From NCBI GenBank assembly GCA_026388765.1, contig JAPLJC010000079.1, forward strand, positions 1-39,529: a stretch of DNA of 39,529 nucleotides, given 5' to 3'. Positions 8,186 through 15,864 of this stretch are shown here, in pieces. Within the stretch, counting starts at the first letter, position 1. Each line of letters begins with the position of its first letter. The notes under the pieces were generated by a model. It was not told the DNA's origin, ran no database searches, and saw nothing but the letters and a program-made list of their open reading frames with translations. This DNA comes from Deltaproteobacteria bacterium. GTDB taxonomy: Bacteria > Desulfobacterota > Desulfobaccia > Desulfobaccales > 0-14-0-80-60-11. A program made the translations under genes and the position numbers.

Positions 8186-8375
8186 CTCACCAATTCCCTC
8201 ATTCAGGATCCCCTCATCATGTCAATGGCATCCAGAATTATGTGGTAGCCCTTCTGCCTCTGTCCAAAATAGATACTTGCCTTCTTTCCCTCGACCGGAG
8301 AAAGATGGAAATGACCTGTACAGCGAAGATAAACTGGTCGACTCAGGAAGCATATAGGGGAATCCTCTGAATTGG
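8186..8375 (-). repeat. tadE leader, copy 1 (duplicated non-coding block)
   Basis: This block aligns with 5473-5658 in the same orientation relative to its tadE-like gene. Conservation runs up to the ATG and into the first 30 codons, then falls off. Beyond it, 8376-8486 holds nothing recognisable before the ruvB stop codon. It is probably the promoter/5' untranslated region of the whole block, but I cannot name a sigma-factor consensus with confidence. Confidence 0.75.
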
Positions 8376-8486
8376 GGTTACGAAATCTTGGATTTTAAGG
8401 GGAGGAAAATACTTAAGGTGTCGGTTAGTTAACAGAATTGATTTGGATAAATAAGCTGGGGACCAGGATTACAAACCAAGCGTTCT

Positions 8487-9515
8487 TTATTTAAAGAGTA
8501 AGGGATACGGTCCCTTCTTGGCCATCTTTTGAAAATACTCCGCCGCCCTTCCGGTGGCCATGCGGCCCCGGGGGGTGCGCTGCAGGAAGCCGGACTGAAT
8601 CAGATAGGGCTCGTAGACGTCTTCCAGGGTATCTTCTTCTTCACAAAGAGCGGCGGCCAGGGTTCCCAGGCCCACCGGCCCGCCGTCGTATTTCTCCAGG
8701 ATGGTGAGCAGAATCTGGCGGTCCATGCGGTCCAGCCCCAACTGGTCGATTTCCAGCAGGGTCAGGGCGGCGTCGGCTGAGGCCTTATTAATGCGGCCGT
8801 CACCCCGCACCTGGGCATAGTCCCGCACCCTTTTGAGCAGGCGGTTGGCGATCCTTGGGGTGCCCCGGGAGCGTCGGGCGATTTCCCAGGCGCCGTCGGC
8901 TTCGATCTCGATTTCCAGCACCATCGCGGCCCGGCGGACGATCTTGGTCAGGTCTTCCACCTTATAGAAATCCACCCGGAGCATCAGGCCGAAGCGGTCC
9001 CGCAGGGCCGGAGTAAGCAGCCCGGCCCGGGTGGTGGCTCCCACCAGGGTGAAGTGGGGCAACTCCAGCTTCACCGAGCGGGCTCCGGGCCCCTGGCCGA
9101 TGATCAGGTCCAGGGTGAAGTCCTCCATGGCGGGGTAAAGGATCTCCTCCACCACCGTGGGCAGGCGGTGCACTTCGTCGATGAAGAAGACGTCTTTGGG
9201 TTGGAGGTTGGTGAGGATCGCCGCCAAATCCCCGGCCCGCTCCACCACGGGCCCGGCGGTGGTCTTGATGCCGGCGCCCATTTCCTGGGCGATGATGTGG
9301 GCCAGGGTGGTCTTGCCCAGGCCGGGGGGGCCGTGCACCAGGATGTGGTCCACCGCCTCGCCCCGGGCCCGGGCCGCCATGAGGGCGATTTCCAGGTTGC
9401 GGCGCAACTCCTCCTGACCGACGAACTCCGCCAGGCTCCGGGGCCGGAGCCCCACCTCCAGACCCAGGTCGTCCACCTGGATCCGGGGGTTGACAATGCG
9501 CTCGTCCTGGTCCAT
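8487..9515 (-). CDS. ruvB: Holliday junction branch-migration ATPase RuvB
   Basis: RuvB is the hexameric AAA+ motor that, with RuvA, drives branch migration of Holliday junctions in recombination and repair. The sequence shows [19 protein letters not shown], Walker [14 protein letters not shown], Walker B FIDEVHRL, the sensor stretch [11 protein letters not shown], an arginine finger region (RDRFG) and the C-terminal winged helix. The window [20 protein letters not shown] and the ending RTPRGRMAT are typical. I chose the ATG at 9515 (342 residues, [10 protein letters not shown]), which gives the family's usual length. An upstream ATG at 9614 would add 33 unconserved residues, and neither start has a strong ribosome site. 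ruvA and ruvC are not adjacent. Confidence 0.96.
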   Translation of the reverse strand: MDQDERIVNPRIQVDDLGLEVGLRPRSLAEFVGQEELRRNLEIALMAARARGEAVDHILVHGPPGLGKTTLAHIIAQEMGAGIKTTAGPVVERAGDLAAILTNLQPKDVFFIDEVHRLPTVVEEILYPAMEDFTLDLIIGQGPGARSVKLELPHFTLVGATTRAGLLTPALRDRFGLMLRVDFYKVEDLTKIVRRAAMVLEIEIEADGAWEIARRSRGTPRIANRLLKRVRDYAQVRGDGRINKASADAALTLLEIDQLGLDRMDRQILLTILEKYDGGPVGLGTLAAALCEEEDTLEDVYEPYLIQSGFLQRTPRGRMATGRAAEYFQKMAKKGPYPLLFK

Positions 9516-9643
9516 GGGCGTTAATTTATCGCACTCCGGGCTGATTTGCAAGCTGGACCCTTGGCCTCGGGGGCCGGGTTTGATAGACTTAACCGGGACT
9601 AATATCTCAAGCATTAATTAAATAGTGGAGGAAAACCCCGGAT

Positions 9644-10054
9644 ATGGAGCCAGCGAAGGAAAAGGAGAAGCCGGCTAAACCTTCTAATTATCAAGTGCAC
9701 ATGGCGAATGAGCGGACCTTTCTGGCCTGGATCAGGACCAGCATCGGCCTGACTGCCTTCGGTTTTGTCGTCGAGAAGTTCGCCTTTTTTATTAAAAAAC
9801 TATCATATTTTCTAGGCAAATCCGATGCTTATGCAAATGTGGCATCCTCCTTGGGATATTCAACAATTTTTGGCATAATCCTGGTGGGGATGGGCGGGGT
9901 TATGGGGGTACTATCATTCTTTAGATTTAAACAAGTTCAAAGACAAATAGACGAAGATACCTACCGGCCTTCGTTAATACTCGATATTATGGCGGTAACA
10001 TTAGTTTTTGCCATTGCCTCATTCTTTGTAATTTTTATGATTTACAGTGTTTAA
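9644..10054 (+). CDS. DUF202 (YidH-like) membrane protein
   Basis: The 136-residue protein has a charged N-terminus, then HMANERTFLAWIRTSIGLTA and FGFVVEKFAFF, the hallmark of DUF202/YidH proteins (NERTFLAW...RTS). Three membrane helices are visible (about residues 32-55, 65-90 and 108-133). A basic loop RFKQVQRQIDEDTYRP lies between the second and third. The family's function is not established. It is divergent from ruvB, with a GGAGG 12 bases before the ATG, and precedes the ABC exporter genes by 25 bases. The two may share a transcript, but no functional link is known. Confidence 0.85.
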   Translation: MEPAKEKEKPAKPSNYQVHMANERTFLAWIRTSIGLTAFGFVVEKFAFFIKKLSYFLGKSDAYANVASSLGYSTIFGIILVGMGGVMGVLSFFRFKQVQRQIDEDTYRPSLILDIMAVTLVFAIASFFVIFMIYSV

Positions 10055-10079
10055 GGCTTAAATATCTAATCATTTAATT

Positions 10080-11018
10080 ATGCAACCGGCTATTTCTGCA
10101 AAGGGACTGGGCAAGGCCTTTGGCGGAGGGTGGTTCAGCCCGGCCAAGCAGGTGCTGACGCAGGTGGACCTGGAGGTGCTCCCCGGGGCCATCTTCGGCA
10201 TCCTGGGACCCAACGGCGCCGGCAAGACCACCCTCATCTCCATCCTGGCTACCCTGCTGCACCCGGACACCGGTCGCGCCCGGGTACTGGGGCTGGATGT
10301 GGTCAAGGAGGCGAGGAAGCTGCGCCAGCGCATCAACCTGGCCGCCGCCGGGGCCCATTTCCTCTGGTGCCTGACCGTCGAAGAGAACCTGCGCTTTTAC
10401 GGCAGGCTCTACGGCCTGGGCGGCCGGGCCCTGACCGCCAAGGTCGAGGGGCTCATTGACTTATTTCAATTGAGAGAACAACGCCGGGTGGTCTTCGATC
10501 GCCTGTCCACCGGCCTCAAACAGCGCCTGATGCTGGCCAAGGCCCTGATCAACGACCCGGAGCTGCTTTTTTTGGATGAACCCACCTCAGGTCTGGACCA
10601 GGACATGGCCCGGCATATCCGGGAGGAAATTCTCCGCCTCAACCGGGACCTGGGGCTAACTATTCTCCTCACCACCCACAACCTGCGGGAGGCGGAGATG
10701 CTGTGCAGCGAAGTGGGCTTCTTGAAAGAGGGCCGGCTGGCGGCCCGGGGCAGCATCCCCGACTTGCAGCGGCGCCTGGGGCTGGGAGACCATCTGAGCC
10801 TGGTCTTTCGGGACAGCCCGGCGCCCCTGGAGTATGGGCGGCTGCCCGGTGTCCTGACCCATCGGATCAAGGACGCCCGGGTGGACCTGGTACTGGATCG
10901 GGTCGAAACCAGGCTGGCCGCCATCCTGGAGGCCGTCGCCCACGCCGGCCAAGAACTGGCCCAGGTGAAGGTCAAACCCATGGACCTAGAAGAGATCTAC
11001 CGTGAAATTACCCATTAG
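10080..11018 (+). CDS. ABC transporter ATP-binding protein (ABC-2 type exporter)
   Basis: This is the cytoplasmic ATPase of a two-gene ABC exporter. Visible motifs are Walker A GPNGAGKTT (about residues 43-51), a Q-loop region, the signature LSTGLKQRLMLAKAL (variant of LSGGQ) and Walker B LLFLDEPTSGLD, followed by the switch His in LTTHNLREAE. At 312 residues it is of the CcmA/DrrA/NodI-like class, with a C-terminal extension of about 90 residues. The 3' end overlaps the permease gene by 17 bases, so the two are translationally coupled. The ATG at 10080 has no clear ribosome binding site. The substrate cannot be told from the sequence; daunorubicin/nodulation-type exporters are the nearest pattern. 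Confidence 0.9.
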   Translation: MQPAISAKGLGKAFGGGWFSPAKQVLTQVDLEVLPGAIFGILGPNGAGKTTLISILATLLHPDTGRARVLGLDVVKEARKLRQRINLAAAGAHFLWCLTVEENLRFYGRLYGLGGRALTAKVEGLIDLFQLREQRRVVFDRLSTGLKQRLMLAKALINDPELLFLDEPTSGLDQDMARHIREEILRLNRDLGLTILLTTHNLREAEMLCSEVGFLKEGRLAARGSIPDLQRRLGLGDHLSLVFRDSPAPLEYGRLPGVLTHRIKDARVDLVLDRVETRLAAILEAVAHAGQELAQVKVKPMDLEEIYREITH

Positions 11019-11796
11019 CTGCCACCAAATCTGGGCCTTTACGGTTAGGAGCAGCCTGGTGAACCGGCGCAACGTCTTCGCGGTCTTCGAGATGCTCTTC
11101 TGGCCCGCCATCGGCATCTTCTCCGTAGGGCTGCTGACCCGTTTCCTCAACCTCACCGAAGAAACGGTGACCTTCATCCTCATCGGCGCCATTTGCATGA
11201 ACACCATCCAAATCGCCCAACTGGACCTGTCCTACGCCCTGCTCTATTCTGTCTGGTCCAAGAGCCTCAAGCATGAATTCATCGCCCCCATCCGCCTCGG
11301 CCACATCCTGCTGGGCTCCGGCCTGATGGGGCTGATCCGGGGCTTCCTGGTCTTTCTGGTCATGGCCGTCTTGAGCGTGGGGCTTTTTAACATGGAGCTT
11401 TCTCGGCCGGGCGCCGGGGGCCTGGCCATTCTCCTGGCCGGGATGTTCATCAATGCCGCCATCATCGGCGCCGTGGTCCTGGCCCTGGTGCTGCGTTTCG
11501 GCCAGCGGGCCGAAGTGGCGGCCTGGGCCTTCTCCTACCTGATGCTCCTGTTGTGCGGCCTCTATTATCCCATCAGCGTGCTGCCCGCCGGGGTCCAGGT
11601 ACTGGCCCAATTTATCCCGCTGACCTATTTCCTGGAGTATTTCCGGCACTTCTACGGCTTTCCGCTGCACTTCGGCCGGCCCTTGCTTTACGGCTTCTCC
11701 CTGAGTGTGTTATACATTTTAATCAGCTATGCTATTCTCCTGTACACCCTGAGGTCGGCCTACCGGCGGGGCATTTTGCTGCGGCTGTCGGAATGA
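11002..11796 (+). CDS. ABC-2 type transporter permease
   Basis: The 264-residue integral membrane protein has about six hydrophobic helices. The central region contains the family-typical PLTYFLEYFRHFYGFPL just after ISVLPAGVQVLAQFIPLTYF, the ABC2_membrane pattern in which the last loop precedes the final helix. It starts with GTG at 11002, inside the end of the ATPase gene, so expression is coupled. With the upstream ATPase it forms a complete homodimer-type exporter. No accessory periplasmic or outer-membrane component is nearby. Immediately after its stop the intergenic DNA begins with a heptanucleotide-like repeat. Confidence 0.88.
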   Translation: MKLPISCHQIWAFTVRSSLVNRRNVFAVFEMLFWPAIGIFSVGLLTRFLNLTEETVTFILIGAICMNTIQIAQLDLSYALLYSVWSKSLKHEFIAPIRLGHILLGSGLMGLIRGFLVFLVMAVLSVGLFNMELSRPGAGGLAILLAGMFINAAIIGAVVLALVLRFGQRAEVAAWAFSYLMLLLCGLYYPISVLPAGVQVLAQFIPLTYFLEYFRHFYGFPLHFGRPLLYGFSLSVLYILISYAILLYTLRSAYRRGILLRLSE

Positions 11797-11802
11797 AAGA
11801 CA

Positions 11803-11832
11803 GTTTCGAGCTTCGAGTTTTTTAGTTTCGAG
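11803..11832. repeat. Degenerate heptanucleotide repeat after the ABC permease
   Basis: GTTTCGA and GCTTCGA units occur with a seven-base period, then a slipped unit and another GTTTCGA. It begins seven bases after the permease stop codon. Confidence 0.6.
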
Positions 11833-11871
11833 ATAATCAAACCCGAAGCTCAAGCCTAATAAGACAGGTTT

Positions 11872-11935
11872 TGTCATCCTGAGCGCAGCGAAGTATCTCA
11901 AATTAGTTAAGGGAGAGCCAGCGGCTCGCCCCTAC
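11872..11935. repeat. Solo repeat end plus degenerate GGGGCG palindrome
   Basis: TGTCATCCTGAGCGCAGCGA at 11872-11891 matches the ends of the elements at 23219-23354 and 36972-37101, but no partner end is present here. It is followed by GGGAGAGCC-AGC-GGCTCGCCCCTAC (11911-11935), an imperfect member of the GTAGGGGCG palindrome family. Confidence 0.65.
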
Positions 11936-11959
11936 GAAAAAGATTGAAATTATCTAAAA

Positions 11960-11992
11960 CTGGCTACTGGCTACTGGCTACTGACTACTGAC
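11960..11992. repeat. Heptanucleotide repeat directly upstream of murI
   Basis: Three CTGGCTA units, one CTGACTA and a partial unit run up to one base before the murI ATG (11994). They displace any Shine-Dalgarno sequence. The unit is the same as in the tracts flanking mrr. Confidence 0.88.
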
Positions 11993-11993
11993 C

Positions 11994-12797
11994 ATGATCG
12001 GCGTGTTTGATTCCGGATTCGGCGGGCTGGCAGTGCTGCGGGAGTTTCTCCTGGTTCTGCCGGAGTATGACTACCTCTACCTGGGGGACAATGCCCGGAT
12101 TCCTTACGGCACCCGCTCGGACCGGGTAGTGCAGCGCTTCACCGAGCAGGCGGTGGATTATCTCCTGCGCCAGGGTTGCCAGCTCGTCGTCCTGGCCTGC
12201 CACACCGCTTCGGCCCGGGCCTTGCGCCGCATCCAGCAAATTTATCTGCCGGCGCGCTACCCCACCCGCCGGGTCCTCGGGGTGCTGATCCCCACGGTGG
12301 AGGAGGCCCTGGCCCGCAGCCGGGCCAAACGCATCGGCGTCATCGCCACCGAAGGCACCGTCACCTCTCTGTCCTTCGAACTGGAACTGAAGAAGCTGGA
12401 CCCGGAAGTGGAGGTGGTGCAGCAGGCCTGTCCCCTGCTGGTGCCGATTATCGAATCCGGCGAGCAGGATTGGGAAGGGACGACCATGATCTTGCGCCGT
12501 TATCTGGCCCCCTTCCAGGACGGCCGGGTGGACACCCTGATCCTGGGCTGCACCCATTATTCGATCTTAAAGGACCAGGTCCGGGCCCTGCTCCGGGACG
12601 GACAGGAACTGATCTGCTCGGGGCAGGCCACCGCGGCCAAGCTGGTGGAGTATCTTAGGCGCCACCGGGGGCTGGAGGGCCGCCTGACCCGGGGCGGCAC
12701 CCGCCGCTATCTCTCAACCGACCTGACGCCCCGCTTCCAGCAACTGGCCAGCCTCTTCATGGGCCAGGCGATCGATTCGGAGGTGGTGGAATTATAG
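11994..12797 (+). CDS. murI: Glutamate racemase
   Basis: MurI interconverts L- and D-glutamate in the cytoplasm, supplying D-Glu for peptidoglycan. The 267-residue protein is normal length. It starts MIGVFDSGFGGLAVLREF, then has YLGDNARIPYGTRS, the first catalytic Cys in VLACHTASA (Cys69) and the second in LILGCTHYSIL (Cys186, with His188). The residue after Cys69 is His, where most family members have Asn (C-N-T). Both Cys residues remain, so I still call racemase, though activity may be tuned. The start codon follows a heptanucleotide repeat by a single base and has no ribosome site. Another heptanucleotide tract begins three bases after the stop codon. Confidence 0.93.
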   Translation: MIGVFDSGFGGLAVLREFLLVLPEYDYLYLGDNARIPYGTRSDRVVQRFTEQAVDYLLRQGCQLVVLACHTASARALRRIQQIYLPARYPTRRVLGVLIPTVEEALARSRAKRIGVIATEGTVTSLSFELELKKLDPEVEVVQQACPLLVPIIESGEQDWEGTTMILRRYLAPFQDGRVDTLILGCTHYSILKDQVRALLRDGQELICSGQATAAKLVEYLRRHRGLEGRLTRGGTRRYLSTDLTPRFQQLASLFMGQAIDSEVVEL

Positions 12798-12800
12798 GAC

Positions 12801-12832
12801 GGTTTTCGGTTTTCGGTTTTCTGTTTTCGGTT
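12801..12832. repeat. Heptanucleotide repeat directly downstream of murI
   Basis: GGTTTTC units repeat with a seven-base period (one unit reads TGTTTTC), starting three bases after the murI stop. The unit differs from the CTGGCTA type but has the same period and a similar position against a gene end. Confidence 0.85.
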
Positions 12833-12884
12833 AAAGTACCAGATGCCGCCGATATGGATTATGCATTAAAGGAGGCATAAACCC

Positions 12885-13277
12885 ATGCAAACTGCAGATC
12901 CTATTCTTAAATCGCTTCAAATACGCGTAAATTCGATTCTCCAGAAACTCGGTACAAGGGGTGACATCAAGAAGATCAGAAGCGAAATCGCCGATCTTAT
13001 CTTTGAGCATCTTCAGTTAATGCAAAATTCGTTAGGGTATTGGGAAAAAATGTATTTCGCCAACTCTATAGTCGCACTCGCATGGCATATCAATTCAGCA
13101 CATAAACCGCCTCAAGATTCATGGCTTCGATTATGTCTGGTTAGCCTCGAAAATGCATTTGTTTCGCCCGAACAGCGAGCTACAAACAGACCGCCAAGGA
13201 ATAGTCAGACCGCCTCTTTGACTTTTGAACAACTCATTGAAGCCATAAATGAAATACGCGAAAGACTGCAAAATTAA
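12885..13277 (+). CDS. Unknown small helical protein
   Basis: I do not recognise this 130-residue protein. It is mostly amphipathic helix by eye and soluble, with no signal or membrane segment. A polar, Pro/Asn-rich break (about residues 96-107) precedes a C-terminal helix containing FEQLIEAINEIRERLQN. A good ribosome site (GGAGG, nine bases before ATG 12885) supports it being a real gene. Codon use is AT-rich compared with murI, as for the next two genes, suggesting a transferred segment. It is followed 76 bases later by a PIN-like gene in the same direction. It might be that gene's partner, but the gap and size are not those of a classical antitoxin. Confidence 0.7.
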   Translation: MQTADPILKSLQIRVNSILQKLGTRGDIKKIRSEIADLIFEHLQLMQNSLGYWEKMYFANSIVALAWHINSAHKPPQDSWLRLCLVSLENAFVSPEQRATNRPPRNSQTASLTFEQLIEAINEIRERLQN

Positions 13278-13311
13278 AAAGATATTTTAGGCATCTCCAA
13301 TACAGTTATAT

Positions 13312-13328
13312 GGCGGCCCATGGCCGCC
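13312..13328 (+). terminator. Short GC hairpin between the unknown gene and the PIN-like gene
   Basis: A perfect 7-bp stem GGCGGCC / GGCCGCC with a CAT loop sits 35 bases after the stop at 13277. Only a weak T-rich stretch follows, so termination would be partial. It could also be a small dispersed repeat. Confidence 0.4.
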
Positions 13329-13353
13329 GTTTCTGACCTTTAAGGGATCGGCC

Positions 13354-13902
13354 ATGACAATTCAAATGAATCCACGATTGCTTTATATCCCAGTGTTGTA
13401 TATCGATACGAACCTTATTAATGCAAGGCAGAAGCTGCCTACTGTAAATCAGCTAGAAAAATGGTTCAAAGATGAAGTGATCTTGATCAACTTGCCTTCT
13501 ACAGCTTATGGTGAGGCATTGGCCGGTAATAATGCCATGAGAACCCGGAAGGCGAATCAACAAATTTATACATTAACAACATCTTATGATCCTCTTTACT
13601 CAAAGGTAGAGTCGGCGCTTTTTCCTGAAGGTGCGCATAACGACAACCAACGAAATGATGTAAAAATAGTTTGCGACGCTGCAAAAAATGTAGCAATTCT
13701 TGTCACGGGGGATGGAGGTTCAAAGACGCAACCGGGTGGGATACTTGGCAATCGTGATAAGCTCAGAAACGTCGTGCGAATTCTTTCCCCTGATGAGGCA
13801 GTTGCATTCGTCCGAGAGAAAATTAGGGAACGCGATGAGTTCAATAAGCAAATTGCAGAGCAATTTGGTTATGAACTACCCCCATGGACAGGACTGGATT
13901 AA
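13354..13902 (+). CDS. PIN-domain-like nuclease
   Basis: The 182-residue protein shows the spaced acidic residues of a PIN-like nuclease. These are YIDTN (Asp18), a Glu at position 54 in PSTAYGEAL, and Asp102/Asp108 in NDVKIVCDAAKN. A strand then ends in LVTGDGG (Asp120), the usual last strand of the fold. PIN proteins are Mg2+-dependent RNases, often toxins. This one is longer than VapC (about 130 residues), and no typical VapB antitoxin is adjacent. AAGGGATC before the ATG at 13354 can serve as a ribosome site. The gene sits in an AT-rich stretch (12885-14900) between murI and the GNAT gene. The assignment rests on motif pattern, not overall similarity. Confidence 0.62.
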   Translation: MTIQMNPRLLYIPVLYIDTNLINARQKLPTVNQLEKWFKDEVILINLPSTAYGEALAGNNAMRTRKANQQIYTLTTSYDPLYSKVESALFPEGAHNDNQRNDVKIVCDAAKNVAILVTGDGGSKTQPGGILGNRDKLRNVVRILSPDEAVAFVREKIRERDEFNKQIAEQFGYELPPWTGLD

Positions 13903-13935
13903 ACCGCAATGATGCCGTGAATAATTTAGACAAAA

Positions 13936-14778
13936 TTATTTCGGTAAATTAAGCCCTTCAGGTAAAGGTCCCAATTTAACTTCTTTGACGATTTCCTTCC
14001 CGTCTCTCAGAAGCGTAATACTGACCTTCTTATTGGCATTTAATACCGTAATTTGTTGCCCATGTTTAAGATCAATAATTTCTATATTATTAATCTTTTT
14101 TATAACATCTCCCCGTAAAATGTCGGCAGAAAAAGCAGGCGACCGTTTTAAAACTGCTACGACTAACACTCCCTTATTGCTCCCGATTTTCTGCCTTAAT
14201 TCGGGTGGCAAGTCTCTAGGTACTACTCCAAGCAGACCTTCTTTTCTTTTTACCCAATAAACCGCCCCCTGCTCAAAGCGGTCAATCGTGTATGGTTTGT
14301 ATATGGTTTGAGTGCCATAAGTAGTTGTTGTTCCCGTTCCAAAAGCAGTTGCAGAACCGCTCGCATAACCACCACTTCCAAAAGCACTACCATATGCACT
14401 GCTTTGTGCGCTACTTTTGGATGTCTTTATATCGGGCAGAACTACAGGCTTAACTCCAGATTGGGTATCAAAATATTTGCTATAGACCACCACCACTGTT
14501 GCTTTAAGTTCTTTCGCTTTGTCAATAACTTGACTCTGGTTTTGTTGAGGACCGGTAAAAGATGAGAAGCCTATCGGAACATACCCCTCTTCAAGCCCGC
14601 TTATTAAGTCAACGTCAACATTGGTTCCTATCAATAGCTTTGGTTCTTCTGTTGCAAATATTAAACTAGATGTATCCGCCCCTTGAATCAAGTCGTGGTA
14701 ATATTGAGCATACGGTCTGCCCCCGCCACATCCACCTACCAGAAAAATTCCTAGCAAAATTACCAAAAGTTTATTCAT
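13936..14778 (-). CDS. Lipoprotein with C-terminal PDZ domain
   Basis: A lipoprotein signal peptide is clear: MNKLLVILLGIFLVGGC, with the lipidated Cys at residue 17. A conserved-looking central part has GYVPIGFSSFTGPQ and AKELKATVVVVYSKY. A low-complexity Ser/Gly/Ala/Thr segment lies around residues 119-158. The C-terminal PDZ domain covers about 196-270 (VVAVLKRSPAFSADILRGDV, INNIEI and a final VSITLLRDGKE strand). There is no protease domain, so it is probably a periplasm-facing scaffold or binding protein. The ribosome site is GAGG seven bases before the ATG. It is AT-rich like the two genes before it but on the opposite strand. The function is unknown. Confidence 0.8.
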   Translation of the reverse strand: MNKLLVILLGIFLVGGCGGGRPYAQYYHDLIQGADTSSLIFATEEPKLLIGTNVDVDLISGLEEGYVPIGFSSFTGPQQNQSQVIDKAKELKATVVVVYSKYFDTQSGVKPVVLPDIKTSKSSAQSSAYGSAFGSGGYASGSATAFGTGTTTTYGTQTIYKPYTIDRFEQGAVYWVKRKEGLLGVVPRDLPPELRQKIGSNKGVLVVAVLKRSPAFSADILRGDVIKKINNIEIIDLKHGQQITVLNANKKVSITLLRDGKEIVKEVKLGPLPEGLNLPK

Positions 14779-14939
14779 AATTACAACCTCTTAATCTATT
14801 AGTAGCTAATAATATTATTAAAATAAAAAAATATGCAAGAATTATTTGTAGAGAATTAAATCTTTGGGGAAAATTGATACTGGACAAAAGATATCCAATT
14901 GCCTAAGGGCAAAAATCATGATAAGACCGGGACGGTTAA

Positions 14940-15566
14940 TTACATGGCTAAAAGCGAAGCAAACCACCTCTCATCCCCCAGCACCACCGAGGTCTCCACC
15001 TGCCGGTCCGAGATGGTCCAGTAGCGCCGCAGCAGCCGGTTCTTCTCCGCCGGGGTCACCAGCTTGAAGCCATGTTTCTCATAGAAGCGGATAGCCCACC
15101 AGGCCGCGGCCCAGGTGCCCACCAGGACGGGGGCGCGGACCCCCGAGAGCAAATGGCCCAAAAGTTGTGCGCCGATACCCTGCTGCTGCGCCGCCGGGGA
15201 CACATAGGCGTGGCGGATCAGGGTCACTTCCGCCAGGGGCTGGCGCCCCATGACCCCCAGGATAGCGCCGTTGGCCTCGTAGGCCCAGAAATCGATGCCC
15301 GCGGCGATTTCTGCCCGCAGTTCCTCCTCGGGCATGTAAGGCTCGCACCAGCAATCAGCGGGAATGACTCCCTGATAGGCCCTGGCCGCCTCATTAATGA
15401 TCGCCAGGGCGGGATCCACTTCGTCGTTTCTCAAGGGTCGGATCAAGGCTCGGGGTCCAGTCGCAAAGGTTGGAGAATGACCTAGTAGGTAGCTCAGGGT
15501 TCCGGTTTCGGCGGTTGGCTCAGGAGGCCAGGGGTTGCTGCGGCGCTGGCGCCGCGGCCTCTTCAT
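14940..15566 (-). CDS. GNAT-family N-acetyltransferase
   Basis: The GNAT core is visible from ALIRPLRNDEVDPALAIINE through an acetyl-CoA-binding A-motif region VSPAAQQQGIGAQLLGHLL (QQQGIG corresponds to Q/RxxGxG/A). It ends with the family's FYEKHGFKLV strand-helix. The longest frame (208 residues, ATG 15566) overlaps the preceding tat gene by 47 bases, and its first 40 residues look unconserved. A TTG near 15440, just before IRPLRN, is an alternative start. GNAT enzymes transfer acetyl groups to small amines or proteins; the substrate is unknown. It may be co-transcribed with the two Tat genes upstream. Confidence 0.82.
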   Translation of the reverse strand: MKRPRRQRRSNPWPPEPTAETGTLSYLLGHSPTFATGPRALIRPLRNDEVDPALAIINEAARAYQGVIPADCWCEPYMPEEELRAEIAAGIDFWAYEANGAILGVMGRQPLAEVTLIRHAYVSPAAQQQGIGAQLLGHLLSGVRAPVLVGTWAAAWWAIRFYEKHGFKLVTPAEKNRLLRRYWTISDRQVETSVVLGDERWFASLLAM

Positions 15567-15849
15567 TCAAGCGGTGGCCGCAGCGGGGACAGAAGGTGAA
15601 ATCCTTCCCCACTTCCTGGGCGCAAAAGGGGCAGATCTGGGCGGCGATGACCGGCGCCGGGGGCGGCGGTTGCTTGAGGTTATCGGGGAAAGAGCACTGA
15701 GCCTGCTGACTCAGTTCCGTAGTGGCCTGCCGCAGTTTGGCGAGATAGTACCCCGCCTTGGCGGCGAACTCCGGCAGTTTCTCAGGCCCGAAGAGGATAA
15801 AGGCCAGGACGGCCAGAATGACCAGCGCCTCAAAATCTAAGCCGAACAT
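15520..15849 (-). CDS. TatA/TatB-family translocase protein with C-terminal zinc ribbon
   Basis: The 109-residue protein begins MFGLDFEALVILAVLAFILF-GPEKLPEF, the Tat pattern of a short membrane helix, hinge FGP..LP and amphipathic helix (about residues 24-50). The Phe after LPE, where most TatA have Leu, and its position after the other tat gene suggest a TatB-like role, but this is uncertain. Unusually, after a Pro-rich linker it ends in a zinc-ribbon: Cys73-x2-Cys76-x10-Cys87-x2-Cys90. The same spacing occurs in the neighbouring Tat protein. The start has GAGG eight bases upstream. No tatC is in the window. Confidence 0.85.
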   Translation of the reverse strand: MFGLDFEALVILAVLAFILFGPEKLPEFAAKAGYYLAKLRQATTELSQQAQCSFPDNLKQPPPPAPVIAAQICPFCAQEVGKDFTFCPRCGHRLNEEAAAPAPQQPLAS

Positions 15850-15864
15850 CGTCGCAGCCTCGGG

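Noticed and set aside
9516-9614. N-terminal extension of RuvB to the ATG at 9614
   Set aside because: The added 33 residues are not RuvB-like and no ribosome site precedes that ATG. The 342-residue form fits the family.
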